Shown in pieces: positions 9,201 to 16,466 of a DNA stretch of 64,000 nt. This stretch comes from JAGIBJ01 sp032119595 (lineage in GTDB: Bacteria > Actinomycetota > Thermoleophilia > Solirubrobacterales > Solirubrobacteraceae), in NCBI GenBank assembly GCA_032119595.1, contig JAUMBQ010000007.1:124001-188000 (forward strand), in the 5' to 3' direction. Each line of letters opens with the position of its first letter. The stretch's first letter is position 1. The notes under the pieces were generated by a model. The model saw only the letters and a list, made by a program, of their open reading frames with translations. It ran no database searches and was not told the DNA's origin. A program made the translations under genes and the position numbers.

Positions 9201-10377
9201 CAGTCGCACCGTCGGCACCCGCAGCACCAGTCGCACCGTCGACGCCGTCCGCACCCGCAGCACCAGTCGCACCCGCAGCACCCGCAGCACCAGTCGCACC
9301 GTCGACGCCGTCCGCACCCGCAGCACCAGTCGCACCGTCGACGCCGTCCGCACCCGCAGCACCGGTCGCGCCGGTCGCGCCGGTCGCGCCGTCAACACCA
9401 TCGGTGCCGTCGGTTCCGTTCGAACCATCGGCGCCATTCGCGCCCGTCGCTCCGGTCGCGCCGTCGAGCCCGTCAACGCCGTTGATCCCGTTCGTGCCGT
9501 TGGTCCCGTTTGCCCCATCGTTGCCTTGGAGGCCCTGAATGCCTTGGACACCCTGAATACCCTGGATGCCGGCGGGGCCGGCGGGACCTGCGGGACCTGC
9601 CGCCCCAGCCGGACCGACGACACCTTGCGGCCCTGCCGGACCGGTCGCGCCGTCGACGCCGTTGACTCCGTTCACGCCCGCCGCTCCGGTAGCACCTACC
9701 GCTCCGGTAACGCCCGTGGTGCCGAGCGCACCCTGGGCACCGACGGCGCCAGTCGCGCCGGTCGGGCCTGCCGGACCCGTTGCACCAGCAGCGCCACCAG
9801 CACCCGTGGGGCCAGCCGCGCCGGTCATGCCGGTCATGCCGGGAAGTCCTTGAAGGCCGTTCGCGCCGGCAACGCCCTGCACACCCTGGCTGCCTTGCGC
9901 GCCCTGCGCACCAACGGGGCCAGCCGGACCGGTGGCGCCCTGCTCGCCGTTGACGCCTCGTTCGCCCTGAAGGCCCTGCGGACCGGCGGGCCCGGAGCGA
10001 CCGATGACCAGTGCGCCGTCAGCCAGCGGCGTGGAATTGCCGGCCGAGTCGGTCGCGGGCTGCTCGCCGACAAGGATGCGCATCGAAAGCGCGGAATCTC
10101 CAGGACGGCATTTCAGGGTCGTCTTCTGGGCGATGTAGACCGTCCCCTGGCCGATCTTTGCGCTGCGCCGGAAGCAGAGTTCCATCTTGCGGGTGGTGTC
10201 TTTGCGCACCACGCTCACGCCGGCAACCGACACGGTTGGCGCCGCGCCGACCGCGGCGGGCACTGCGTCCTGCGCGCCAGCGGGGGCCGAAACGAGCAGA
10301 AGAAGGCCGGCGGCCACAGCAGCGGACGCAGCAGCAGCCCGGGAGCGGACGACGCGAATGGACGGGGGAGTAAGCAT
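6283..10377 (-). CDS. Secreted collagen-like protein with about 378 Gly-X-Y triplets
   Basis: A predicted surface or extracellular triple-helical protein of about 1,364 residues. Residues 1-35 form a signal peptide (basic start, AAVAAGLLLLVSAPAGA, cleavage before Gln36). Residues 37-128 are a globular domain with Cys68 and Cys90. Gly-X-Y triplets run without an obvious break from Gly129 to about residue 1263, dominated by GAT, GVD, GTN, GPA, GPQ and GIQ. The last 100 residues (from GTQVITATATG) look like a small trimerising or beta domain with two Cys. The ATG at 10377 puts the signal peptide at the start; its ribosome site is weak. Thr-, Asn- and Asp-rich triplets replace hydroxyproline chemistry, as known in bacterial collagens. 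Confidence 0.9.
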   Translation of the reverse strand: MLTPPSIRVVRSRAAAASAAVAAGLLLLVSAPAGAQDAVPAAVGAAPTVSVAGVSVVRKDTTRKMELCFRRSAKIGQGTVYIAQKTTLKCRPGDSALSMRILVGEQPATDSAGNSTPLADGALVIGRSGPAGPQGLQGERGVNGEQGATGPAGPVGAQGAQGSQGVQGVAGANGLQGLPGMTGMTGAAGPTGAGGAAGATGPAGPTGATGAVGAQGALGTTGVTGAVGATGAAGVNGVNGVDGATGPAGPQGVVGPAGAAGPAGPAGPAGIQGIQGVQGIQGLQGNDGANGTNGTNGINGVDGLDGATGATGANGADGSNGTDGTDGVDGATGATGATGAAGADGVDGATGAAGADGVDGATGAAGAAGATGAAGADGVDGATGAAGADGATGAAGADGATGAAGADGATGAAGVNGTNGVDGATGAAGVDGVDGATGATGVAGANGINGTNGIDGVDGATGPAGPQGLTGPAGPQGAKGDTGDTGATGATGADGTNGLVGATGATGANGTDGVTGASGLDGTNGADGATGATGASGATGAAGTNGISGTNGIDGATGATGATGAAGTNGTNGVDGATGPAGPQGLTGPAGPQGAKGDTGDTGATGATGAQGIQGATGAAGANGIDGANGTNGIAGTNGTNGLDGATGPAGPQGLTGPAGPQGAKGDTGDTGATGATGAAGSNGTDGTNGVDGATGATGASGTNGVDGATGATGAAGTNGTNGVDGATGATGAAGTNGTNGVDGAAGATGAAGTNGTNGVDGAAGATGAAGTNGTDGADGVTGATGATGAAGTNGTDGAAGATGATGAAGTNGTDGAAGATGATGAAGTNGTNGTNGTNGVDGATGATGAAGTNGTNGTNGVDGATGATGAAGTNGTNGVDGATGPAGPQGLTGPSGPQGAKGDTGDTGATGAAGTNGIGGTNGIDGTDGAAGATGATGATGAAGTNGTNGVDGATGPSGPQGLTGPAGPQGIKGDTGDTGATGAQGIQGATGATGATGTAGTNGVDGAQGIQGIQGNAGVTGATGATGTAGADGADGATGPAGPAGATGPAGPQGATGATGATGVQGVTGSQGVTGVTGSQGIQGVTGVTGSQGIQGVTGATGATGAQGIQGIQGVTGATGAQGIQGTQGIQGVTGASGATGVTGSTGVTGATGSQGTQGTQGLQGVTGATGAQGTQGIQGITGVTGATGAQGTQGIQGIQGIQGVTGATGAQGIQGPIGNTGATGAAGAAGTNGTNGTNGAVGATGVKGATGATGVTGVTGVVSGTQVITATATGVEGSDTTVTATATCPGGKTLISGGGKAMVMNSGVETLNDGIAHSLLQESSPTPTTGQPTGWIARGSFGETSPSGDAIKIYAYAVCTT
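6589..9993 (-). repeat. Gly-X-Y coding repeat tract with five duplicated cassettes
   Basis: The DNA encoding the collagen domain is built of 9-nt and longer internal repeats. Within it a cassette encoding GPAGPQGLTGPAGPQG plus A/IKGDTGDTG recurs five times, near 8924-9003, 8572-8643, 8364-8433, 7653-7722 and 7440-7507. The cassettes differ mostly at synonymous positions and at single residues (PAG to PSG, AKG to IKG). KGD is the only strongly charged triplet pair in the tract, so these cassettes may be register or binding sites. The tract is a likely place for recombination and length variation. Confidence 0.8.
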
Positions 10378-10580
10378 TTTGGGGGAAGCGAAGGCCGGTT
10401 CGACCCTCACCCATGAGTCGTCGGACAGACCCCCGCCCAGCTTGATACACCGGGTTACCACCCCATCCGGCATCAAACCTCCGACGCGCCAGCCCCCCCG
10501 CCTCGCTGGACGGATAGACGACGACCCCAAGCGACTCCGACAACGCCTCAACGCCGACCTGGAACCTCGCGTGCACGATA

Positions 10581-10594
10581 CGAACACATGTTCG
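10581..10594. promoter_or_regulatory. LexA-binding SOS box, perfect match
   Basis: CGAACACATGTTCG fits the actinobacterial/Bacillus-type LexA box CGAACNNNNGTTCG exactly, and its arms extend to ATACGAAC...GTTCGTAT (10578-10597). It ends 14 bp before the ATG at 10609, where a repressor would block a leaderless or short-leader promoter. A second perfect box precedes dinB in this window, which supports a functional LexA regulon here. Confidence 0.85.
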
Positions 10595-10608
10595 TATACG
10601 ATCGTTCG

Positions 10609-10956
10609 ATGACGTCGCAAGGGTCCGCGTACACCCGCTTCAAGCGAGCACTCGGCACCCGCGATCTCGACGTCGTCGTTCCGGCGCTCGCCGAACTTCC
10701 GAACGTCGCACTGGCGGACGCACTCGACGTCCTCGAACTCATGGCCGAGCGGCGAGACCACCGGTACGACCGCGCAGCCGCGAAGTTCTGTGCGCGCCTG
10801 ACGACCGAGCGCCGGCTCAGCGTGGAGGAGAGCCGCCGCGTTCTCGCGCTCGTCGAAGTCCTGCCGCTGGCCCCGCAGCCCGTCTCCGACCATCTGCGCC
10901 TCTACTGCAAGCGGAGCCTGCGTGGAGCGTCCACGGTTCCACCGTCGCCCGCTTGA
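10609..10956 (+). CDS. Small protein of unknown function under an SOS box
   Basis: A 115-residue, charged, probably all-helical protein (RFKRALGTRDLDVVVPALAE, ALDVLELMAERRDHRYDRAA, SVEESRRVLALVEVLPL) with no signal peptide or membrane segment. I do not recognise a family. The ATG at 10609 is preferred over 10588 because the earlier ATG lies inside the LexA box, so transcription would have to start before or within the operator. No ribosome site is visible, which suggests leaderless translation. It diverges from the collagen-like gene. The LexA box argues that it is induced by DNA damage; what it does is open. Confidence 0.7.
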   Translation: MTSQGSAYTRFKRALGTRDLDVVVPALAELPNVALADALDVLELMAERRDHRYDRAAAKFCARLTTERRLSVEESRRVLALVEVLPLAPQPVSDHLRLYCKRSLRGASTVPPSPA

Positions 10957-11018
10957 CGACTGGCGAACCAAGCACGAGCATCAGGGCGACCCTCTCCCCA
11001 TCGGCCAGATCGACCACC

Positions 11019-11417
11019 ATGACCACGCAGACCAAACTCGTGACGGGCGTCGATTTCGTCACCGTCCCCACCCAAGACCTCGACGCCGCGCGGGCCTTCT
11101 ACGGTGAGACGCTGGGCCTGGAGGCGTCGAGCGTCTACCAGCGCGGTGACGCCCCTGCGATCGGAGCCGAGTTCGAGACCGGCAATCTCACGCTCAGCGT
11201 GCTCGACACCGCCGCCATCGGCATTGAGTTCCACCCGGTCAACGTGCCGATCGCCTTCCACGTCGACGACATTCAGGCCGCCCGCAAAGAACTCGAGGGA
11301 CGCGGCGTCCAGTTCGCAGCCGACACGATGGACACGGGCGTCTGCCATATGGCGCACTTCCGCGACCCCGCCGGGAACGCACTCATGCTCCACCAGCGCT
11401 ACGCGCCACGGGGCTAA
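11019..11417 (+). CDS. VOC (glyoxalase/bleomycin-resistance fold) family protein
   Basis: A 132-residue single VOC domain made of two beta-alpha-beta-beta-beta halves: GVDFVTVPTQDLDAARAFYG, then IAFHVDDIQAARKELEGRG and HFRDPAGNALMLHQRY. FRDPAGN is the typical second-half signature. Candidate metal ligands are the His in AFHVDD and the acidic or His residues of the last strand; the first-half ligand position is Val rather than His, so metal binding may be altered. Members include glyoxalases, dioxygenases and drug-binding proteins, and the substrate cannot be told here. The ATG at 11019 was chosen because homologous folds begin there; the longer frame from 10953 overlaps the preceding gene. 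Confidence 0.85.
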   Translation: MTTQTKLVTGVDFVTVPTQDLDAARAFYGETLGLEASSVYQRGDAPAIGAEFETGNLTLSVLDTAAIGIEFHPVNVPIAFHVDDIQAARKELEGRGVQFAADTMDTGVCHMAHFRDPAGNALMLHQRYAPRG

Positions 11418-11440
11418 ACCCGGCTCGCACCCGGAAACGA

Positions 11441-11469
11441 CGAAAGCCCCGCTTGCGCGAGGCTTTCGA
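11441..11469. terminator. Bidirectional terminator between the VOC gene and tRNA-Glu
   Basis: Hairpin with arms CGAAAGCC and GGCTTTCG plus an inner CGC/GCG pair around a TTGC loop and one mismatch. It sits between converging units, 23 bp past the VOC stop and just past the tRNA-Glu 3' end. Confidence 0.7.
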
Positions 11470-11473
11470 AAGT

Positions 11474-11546
11474 ACCGCCACGGGGATTCGAACCCCGGTT
11501 TCCGCCGTGAGAGGGCAGCGTCCTAGTCCCCTAGACGATGGCGGCA
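11474..11546 (-). tRNA. tRNA-Glu (CTC)
   Basis: A 73-nt cloverleaf read on the minus strand. The acceptor stem is GCCGCCA with TGGCGGT, the T arm is CGGGG-TTCGAAT-CCCCG, and the anticodon loop CTCTCAC has CTC at positions 34-36. CCA is not encoded. Confidence 0.95.
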
Positions 11547-11745
11547 GGACGGCGACTACCGTACCAAACACGAGCGACACGCGCGGCGTCGACCGGGCGC
11601 CGGTGCATCGCTCGTGTCGCGAGACGCGACTCGCAAACAGCTGGCCCCAGCACCCGCTCGCCTGCCGCATTTACTCGCGTACGCGCGCGCACGAGCTGGC
11701 AACGCCTCCAAACCGGCTGTGAGGTATCGTCCACACCCCTGCCGC

Positions 11746-11829
11746 GCGGATGTGGCGGAATTGGTAGACGCGCACGGTTCAGGTCCGTGTGGGAGCAATC
11801 TCGTGGAGGTTCGAGTCCTCTCATCCGCA
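11746..11829 (+). tRNA. tRNA-Leu (CAG)
   Basis: An 84-nt class II tRNA with a long variable arm. The acceptor is GCGGATG with CATCCGC, the D region is GCGGAATTGGTAGACGC, the anticodon loop TTCAGGT gives CAG, and the T arm is GAGG-TTCGAGT-CCTC. CCA is not encoded. Confidence 0.95.
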
Positions 11830-11833
11830 TGGT

Positions 11834-11873
11834 CGTTCGGCCCGCCCGCTCTTAGGAGCGCGCGGGCCGAACG
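11834..11873 (+). terminator. Terminator hairpin after tRNA-Leu(CAG)
   Basis: Arms CGTTCGGCCCGC and GCGGGCCGAACG, with an inner CGCTC/GAGCG stem around TTAG, start 5 nt after the tRNA. No T-run follows, as is usual in high-GC actinobacteria. Confidence 0.75.
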
Positions 11874-12263
11874 CGTTCTGGGGCCGACCCGCACCCAGAG
11901 GGACCCCTCGCGCGCACGAGGGATTACTTCGACGAGCGCCCGTTTCGGGCCGTTTTGGAAGCAAACCCCACCCGGGCACCGCGGACACCCTGGGCACCCC
12001 ACCGCAGACGCGTCCGACCAGGCGGCCCACGACCCTGGCCCAACCCGGGTGGGCCGACCGCACCAATTCACCGGACGGTAATGCCCGCTACGGCTTGACA
12101 ACCGTATCGAAACTGGCTCATCGGGATTGCCGATTGTCTGATTTGCAGGGAAAACGTGGCCGTCCCAGGCAGATTGGGTCGATCGAGCACCAGGGAAGTA
12201 CCAGATCGGACGCCCGTCCGTTGAGCGCTCAGATGGCCGGTCCAACCACCCGATGAGTTGCTC
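11874..12263. other. 390-bp intergenic region before the secreted protease
   Basis: No convincing gene: the overlapping frames are Arg/Pro-rich shadows. A TTGACA at 12095-12100 lies in the locally more AT-rich stretch 12080-12170 and could be a -35 element for the protease, but no clear -10 is visible at 17-18 bp. This is the probable promoter and leader of the downstream gene. Confidence 0.4.
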
Positions 12264-13613
12264 ATGGAATACATCAAGCGCCGGTTTAGCCGGCTCGGGC
12301 AGGGAGCCCGCTCGTCCTCCGAGACGAAGAGGCCACGGATTGGCCGCATCGCTTTGGTGATGTCCGTGCTCCTCCCAGCCGCACTTTCCTCCCCCGTCTC
12401 CGCCTCTGCCGCTGAAGGCCGCGTCATCAGCGGCTCCGCCGTCGCACCTGGCGACGTCTCACCCGCGGGACGCTGGAGCGCCGTCGTCGCCGTCTTCGCG
12501 ACCGATATCCAAGGCACTCGCCTCTGCACCGGCACCGTCATCGCGCCGAACTGGGTCGCCACCGCTGCCCACTGCCTCGCGCAGTCCGACGATGCCACCA
12601 AGGCGCTCGCTCCCGCCGATGTCTTCGTCGCACCGGGCATCACGTCGATCACCACGGCAGGCGACCACCTCGTTGGCGCCGTGACGACCACGGTCCACCC
12701 AGGCTTCAGCTGGACCAACGCTTCATGGGATGTCGCCCTCATCGAACTCGAGAGCACCATCCCCACCACCCCCTTCGCCCTCCCCGACCCGAACCTCCCG
12801 GATGCGTACGTCGCCGGCTCCGCCGACAACGTCGCCGGGTTCGGCCGGTCGCAGGCTTCGAACACCGCGTCAAGCGGCACCCTCCGCAGCGGCCGGCTCG
12901 AGCAGGTCAACCCGACCGCCTGCGCCCAGTACAACCCCGGCTCAGGCGCCTACTCCGACTGCTACCTCCCAGGTGCCGGTCGCCAGGCCACGTGCTTCGG
13001 CGACTCCGGCGGCCCGCTCATCCGCTTCGATGGTGCCGGCCGCCCGGTCCTCTGGGGCATCACCTCAACGGGTCCGGATCCCTGCGACGCCGCGACCGGC
13101 GGTGCATTCGCCCCGGCCTTCGAGACCCGCGTGATCGCCGTCGTCGACTGGATCAACGCGGTCCGCAGCGGCAGCGCGTTCGTACCGACGCCAGCCGGCA
13201 CAAGCCGCACAGCGGGCAGCCCGGTGGCAACGTCGCCCTCCGGCAACACGGGGAGCCCCGCCGCGGCCCCGAAGACCGCCAAAGCGCCGGTCGGCGGCAC
13301 GGGCATCGGCATCTTCCAGACCAAGACGAACCGTGTGCCTTCCAGGAAGAGCACCGGCCTCCTCACCCTCTCCGCTTCGTTCATCGGTTCGACTGGCACC
13401 GGCCTCGTCGAGATCGAGCGTTGCGTGAAGAAGAAGTGCAAGGTGGTCGCGAAGTCCACGATCAAGTTCGTCGCGGCCGGCAGCACCGTGCAGAGCAAGA
13501 TCAAGGTGCCACGCTGCGTCAAGAAGGCCGTCCTGACCCTCCGTCTGTCGGTTCGCGACTCAGCCGGCGTCTCCCGCGACACGGCCACCCAGCGCATCGT
13601 GAAATGCGGCTGA
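12264..13613 (+). CDS. Secreted trypsin-like serine protease (S1) with C-terminal beta domain
   Basis: An extracellular endopeptidase of 449 residues. The signal sequence is long and basic, with hydrophobic core IALVMSVLLPAALSSPV and a likely ASA-A cut. The S1 triad is visible: His in TAAHC, Asp in SWDVALIEL and Ser in CFGDSGGPL. Cys residues sit as in trypsins (LCTGT...AAHC). After the catalytic domain (to about residue 305) comes a Ser/Pro/Thr linker and a domain of about 90 residues with three Cys (RCVKKKCKVV, VPRCVKKAVLTL), perhaps for attachment. The ATG at 12264 was preferred to a TTG two codons earlier. Substrate is unknown. Confidence 0.9.
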   Translation: MEYIKRRFSRLGQGARSSSETKRPRIGRIALVMSVLLPAALSSPVSASAAEGRVISGSAVAPGDVSPAGRWSAVVAVFATDIQGTRLCTGTVIAPNWVATAAHCLAQSDDATKALAPADVFVAPGITSITTAGDHLVGAVTTTVHPGFSWTNASWDVALIELESTIPTTPFALPDPNLPDAYVAGSADNVAGFGRSQASNTASSGTLRSGRLEQVNPTACAQYNPGSGAYSDCYLPGAGRQATCFGDSGGPLIRFDGAGRPVLWGITSTGPDPCDAATGGAFAPAFETRVIAVVDWINAVRSGSAFVPTPAGTSRTAGSPVATSPSGNTGSPAAAPKTAKAPVGGTGIGIFQTKTNRVPSRKSTGLLTLSASFIGSTGTGLVEIERCVKKKCKVVAKSTIKFVAAGSTVQSKIKVPRCVKKAVLTLRLSVRDSAGVSRDTATQRIVKCG

Positions 13614-13625
13614 CCTAGCCGGCCG

Positions 13626-13645
13626 GTACGAACATCCGTTCGTAC
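13626..13645. promoter_or_regulatory. LexA-binding SOS box upstream of dinB
   Basis: GTACGAACATCCGTTCGTAC contains CGAACNNNNGTTCG exactly, and all eight arm bases on each side are complementary. It ends 15 bp before the dinB ATG, almost the same distance as the box before the small gene at 10609. LexA control of dinB is well known in bacteria. Confidence 0.88.
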
Positions 13646-13660
13646 CTCTACGCTAGGACG

Positions 13661-14815
13661 ATGCGAGCCGCCGCCCTCGCCCCCGTCCCGGCCTCTTCCG
13701 ACCCAGCCCCGGCCCAGTCCGCCCATGCGGACGGGCCGCGGCGCGTCGTGGCGCACTGCGACATCGACGCGTTCTACGCATCAGCAGAGCTACTTCGCCG
13801 GCCCGACCTGCGCGGCGTCCCGCTGATCGTCGGCGGCCTCGGCCCGCGCTCGGTTGTCACGACGGCCAGCTACGAGGCCCGCAAGTTCGGCGTCGACTCC
13901 GCGATGCCGATGGCTCGGGCCCGTGCGCTGTGCCCCACGGCCGTGGTCCTCCCACCCGATATGGCCCGGTACGCCGCCATCAGCCGCGAGGTCTGGAGCC
14001 TCATGCGCAGCCGCTTCCCGGTCCTGCAGCAGGCCGGGATCGACGAGGCCTACGTCGACCTGACCGACCTCGAAAAGCCGCTCACCGCGATGCGAGAGGC
14101 CATCGCGGCCGTCGAAGAGGCCACCGGCATGGTGATCTCCGTTGGTATCGGGCCGAACCGACTGGTGGCCAAAACCACGAGCGGCGCCGCCAAACCCCGC
14201 GGCTTCGCGGTCCTCTCGCGCGAGCAGGCCTGCGAGGCGTTTGCCGGCGAGTCGGTGCGCAAGCTCGGAGGCATCGGGCCACGGACCGCCGAACGCCTTG
14301 CCGAACTCGGAATCACGACCATCGGAGACCTCCAGCGCCGAACGACCGACGAACTCACCTCGGGCGTCGGCACGGGGGCCGGACCGCGCCTGCACGCTCT
14401 TGCGCATTTCATCGATCGCAGCGCCGTCCAGGTCGATCGCGTGATCAAGTCGTGCTCGCGCGAGACAACCTTCCCGGAAGATCTCACCGACCCCGGCCAG
14501 CTCCTCGCTGCCCTCGATCGCCTCGCCGAGCAGCTCTCCGTCGACCTCGAACGCAAGGCGCTCGCCGGCCGGACCATCGGGATCAAGGTGCGCCTCGCCG
14601 ACTGGACCACGAAGACCCGTGCAATGTCGGTCGAGCAGTCCACGCGCGACCCCGCCACGATCCGCGCGATCGCGCGCGAGCTGTACGAGCGCGAAGGCAT
14701 CACGGCGCCCGTGCGACTGATCGGCGTGCGCTCCGCCGGGTTCGACGACGCCCCCGAGCGCAAGAGCCGGCCCCGCAGCCGCCACGACGAGGCCCAACTC
14801 TCTCTCCCGCTCTGA
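13661..14815 (+). CDS. dinB: DNA polymerase IV (Y-family, translesion)
   Basis: An error-prone Y-family polymerase that extends past lesions and mismatches. Of 384 residues, catalytic Asp34 lies in HCDIDAFYAS and the Asp-Glu pair in GIDEAYVDLT. The palm/fingers signature ASYEARKFGVDSAMPMARA is present, and the little-finger domain occupies about residues 240-360. The C-terminus ends QLSLPL, a beta-clamp-binding motif, so it should be recruited by the sliding clamp. An N-terminal tail of about 26 Ala/Pro-rich residues precedes the usual start. A perfect SOS box sits immediately upstream. The ATG at 13661 follows that box directly without a strong ribosome site. Confidence 0.96.
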   Translation: MRAAALAPVPASSDPAPAQSAHADGPRRVVAHCDIDAFYASAELLRRPDLRGVPLIVGGLGPRSVVTTASYEARKFGVDSAMPMARARALCPTAVVLPPDMARYAAISREVWSLMRSRFPVLQQAGIDEAYVDLTDLEKPLTAMREAIAAVEEATGMVISVGIGPNRLVAKTTSGAAKPRGFAVLSREQACEAFAGESVRKLGGIGPRTAERLAELGITTIGDLQRRTTDELTSGVGTGAGPRLHALAHFIDRSAVQVDRVIKSCSRETTFPEDLTDPGQLLAALDRLAEQLSVDLERKALAGRTIGIKVRLADWTTKTRAMSVEQSTRDPATIRAIARELYEREGITAPVRLIGVRSAGFDDAPERKSRPRSRHDEAQLSLPL

Positions 14816-14896
14816 ACCGCGCAAAATTTCGAACGATGGTCCAGGGAACGGTCCGACGCGCTGCGCCCGTGGTTTCCCGCGACCGATGACCAAGAT

Positions 14897-16318
14897 GTGG
14901 AGCTGCACCTCTCTGACGTCCTCGCGGGCCTTTCGCATGCCCTCGACCTGACGGAAGGGCACCCTCCGGGACATGCCGAGCGGTCATGCCTGCTCGGCAT
15001 GCGTCTCGCCGAGCGCGTCGGCCTGTCAGACAGCGACCGCTCCGCGCTCTACTACGCCCTGCTCCTCAAGGACGCGGGGTGCTCGGTGAACGCCGCACCA
15101 ATCGCAGAGCTCTATGCCAACGACGACGGCCTCGTGAAGGCGTCGCGCCGACTGCAAAACCACCGCAGCAAGCGCGTCTCCGCCGTCCACACCCTTCGGC
15201 ACGCCGCACCCGGCGCCGGCATCAAGACCAAGCTCGGGCGCGTACGCGCGCTCGTGGCCAGCGGAGCCGCTGGCGCCGCGCACCTCACCGAGCTGCGCTG
15301 CGAACGCGGCGCGCAAATCGCGCTCGGTATCGGACTCTCCGAAGACTCGGCGCGTGCCATCCGCGCGCTCGACGAACACTGGGACGGCGGCGGCTATCCG
15401 TACGGGCTAGCCGGCGACGCGATCCCGATGCTCGGCCGCATCATGTGCCTGGCGCAAACGCTTGAGATCTTTTGGATCAGCGGCGGCCGCGCTGCAGCCT
15501 GCGAGATGGCGTCCGCCCGCAGCGGAACCTGGTTCGACCCTGAACTCGTGCGCGTCGTCCTCGAGCATGCCGGCGACGACTGCTTCTGGGCCGGCCTTGC
15601 CCGCCCCGATGTCCGGGCCCTCGAACCACGCTCCGCGGCGATCGTCGCCGACGACGCCCGCCTCGACGCCGTCGCCGACGCGTTCGGCCAGATCGTCGAT
15701 GCCAAGACGCCCTATACGGCCCGCCACTCTCGAGGCGTCGCCCAGCTCGCGGCCCTCCTCACGCTCGAACTCGGCCTCGGCGAGACCGAAGCCGGCCGCC
15801 TCTACCGTGCCGGCCAGCTCCACGACCTCGGCAAGCTCGGCATCTCCAACCTCATCCTCGACAAGCCCGGCAAACTCGACGCTGACGAATGGCTCGCCAT
15901 CCGCGGGCATCCCGAAGCCGGCACCGCCGTCCTTGCTCGCATCCCGGTCCTGGCCGATATGGCCCGCCTCGCGCTCACGCACCACGAGCGCCTGGACGGC
16001 AGCGGCTACCCCCATGGGCTGATCGGAGCCGACCTCGGCCTCGACGACCGCATCCTCGCCGTCGCGGATGTCGGCGAGGCGCTCAGCGCCGAGCGCCCGT
16101 ACCGCGGCGCCCTGCCGCCGGAGAAGGTGATCTCGATCATGGCCGAGGACGCAGGCTCCAAGCTCGACGCGCAGGTCTTCGAGGCCTTCACGGCCGTGCT
16201 GCCGCGGTGGGACGCGCTGGTCCAGGCCGAGGAACGCCCGGAGCTTCTGAGCCCGGTCGACCTCCCGAAGGTCGACCGCCACGGACCAATCGAACCGGCC
16301 CGGCGACACGCCGCCTAA
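14897..16318 (+). CDS. Tandem HD-GYP protein (cyclic-di-GMP phosphodiesterase type), N-terminal copy degenerate
   Basis: HD-GYP domains hydrolyse cyclic-di-GMP to pGpG and GMP. In this 473-residue protein, residues of about 250-460 form an intact domain: HDLGKLGI, a later HHERLDGSGYPHGL and a DD(R)ILAVADV segment. The first 200 residues look like a second copy in which the HD pair is replaced (LLKDAGCS) although DEHWDGGGYPYGLAGDAIP is kept, so this copy is probably regulatory. There is no signal peptide or membrane helix; it is cytoplasmic. The GTG at 14897 is the only sensible start in frame. It follows dinB after about 80 bp and could be cotranscribed. Confidence 0.88.
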   Translation: MELHLSDVLAGLSHALDLTEGHPPGHAERSCLLGMRLAERVGLSDSDRSALYYALLLKDAGCSVNAAPIAELYANDDGLVKASRRLQNHRSKRVSAVHTLRHAAPGAGIKTKLGRVRALVASGAAGAAHLTELRCERGAQIALGIGLSEDSARAIRALDEHWDGGGYPYGLAGDAIPMLGRIMCLAQTLEIFWISGGRAAACEMASARSGTWFDPELVRVVLEHAGDDCFWAGLARPDVRALEPRSAAIVADDARLDAVADAFGQIVDAKTPYTARHSRGVAQLAALLTLELGLGETEAGRLYRAGQLHDLGKLGISNLILDKPGKLDADEWLAIRGHPEAGTAVLARIPVLADMARLALTHHERLDGSGYPHGLIGADLGLDDRILAVADVGEALSAERPYRGALPPEKVISIMAEDAGSKLDAQVFEAFTAVLPRWDALVQAEERPELLSPVDLPKVDRHGPIEPARRHAA

Positions 16319-16390
16319 CCACCGGAACTTGGGCCGGCGGGACGTCGATCCGGCCGCGCAACCGACCGGTCGCGATCACCATCACAGCAT

Positions 16391-16429
16391 GGTACAGTGA
16401 CGTACCGCTCCGTGGTACAGCTGTGTACC
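16391..16429. promoter_or_regulatory. Paired palindromic operator upstream of the hydrolase-SDR-P450 operon
   Basis: Two 16-bp sites share GGTACAG...GTACC: GGTACAGTGACGTACC (16391-16406) and GGTACAGCTGTGTACC (16414-16429). Their centres are 23 bp apart, about two helical turns, as expected for two dimers on one face. They end 37 bp before the first ATG. The layout suits a TetR- or GntR-type repressor. Neither TetR gene in this window is adjacent, so the regulator is not identified. Confidence 0.7.
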
Positions 16430-16466
16430 GCTCCATCGCCGGGCGGCCCTGAGAGAAGAGAACCCC

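Noticed and set aside
6418..10416. Long plus-strand frames across the collagen-like gene (Arg/Ser-rich and Pro/Ala/Val-rich proteins)
   Set aside because: They are mirror readings of the Gly-X-Y codons; the minus strand has a signal peptide, periodic Gly and folded ends, and the plus frames have none.
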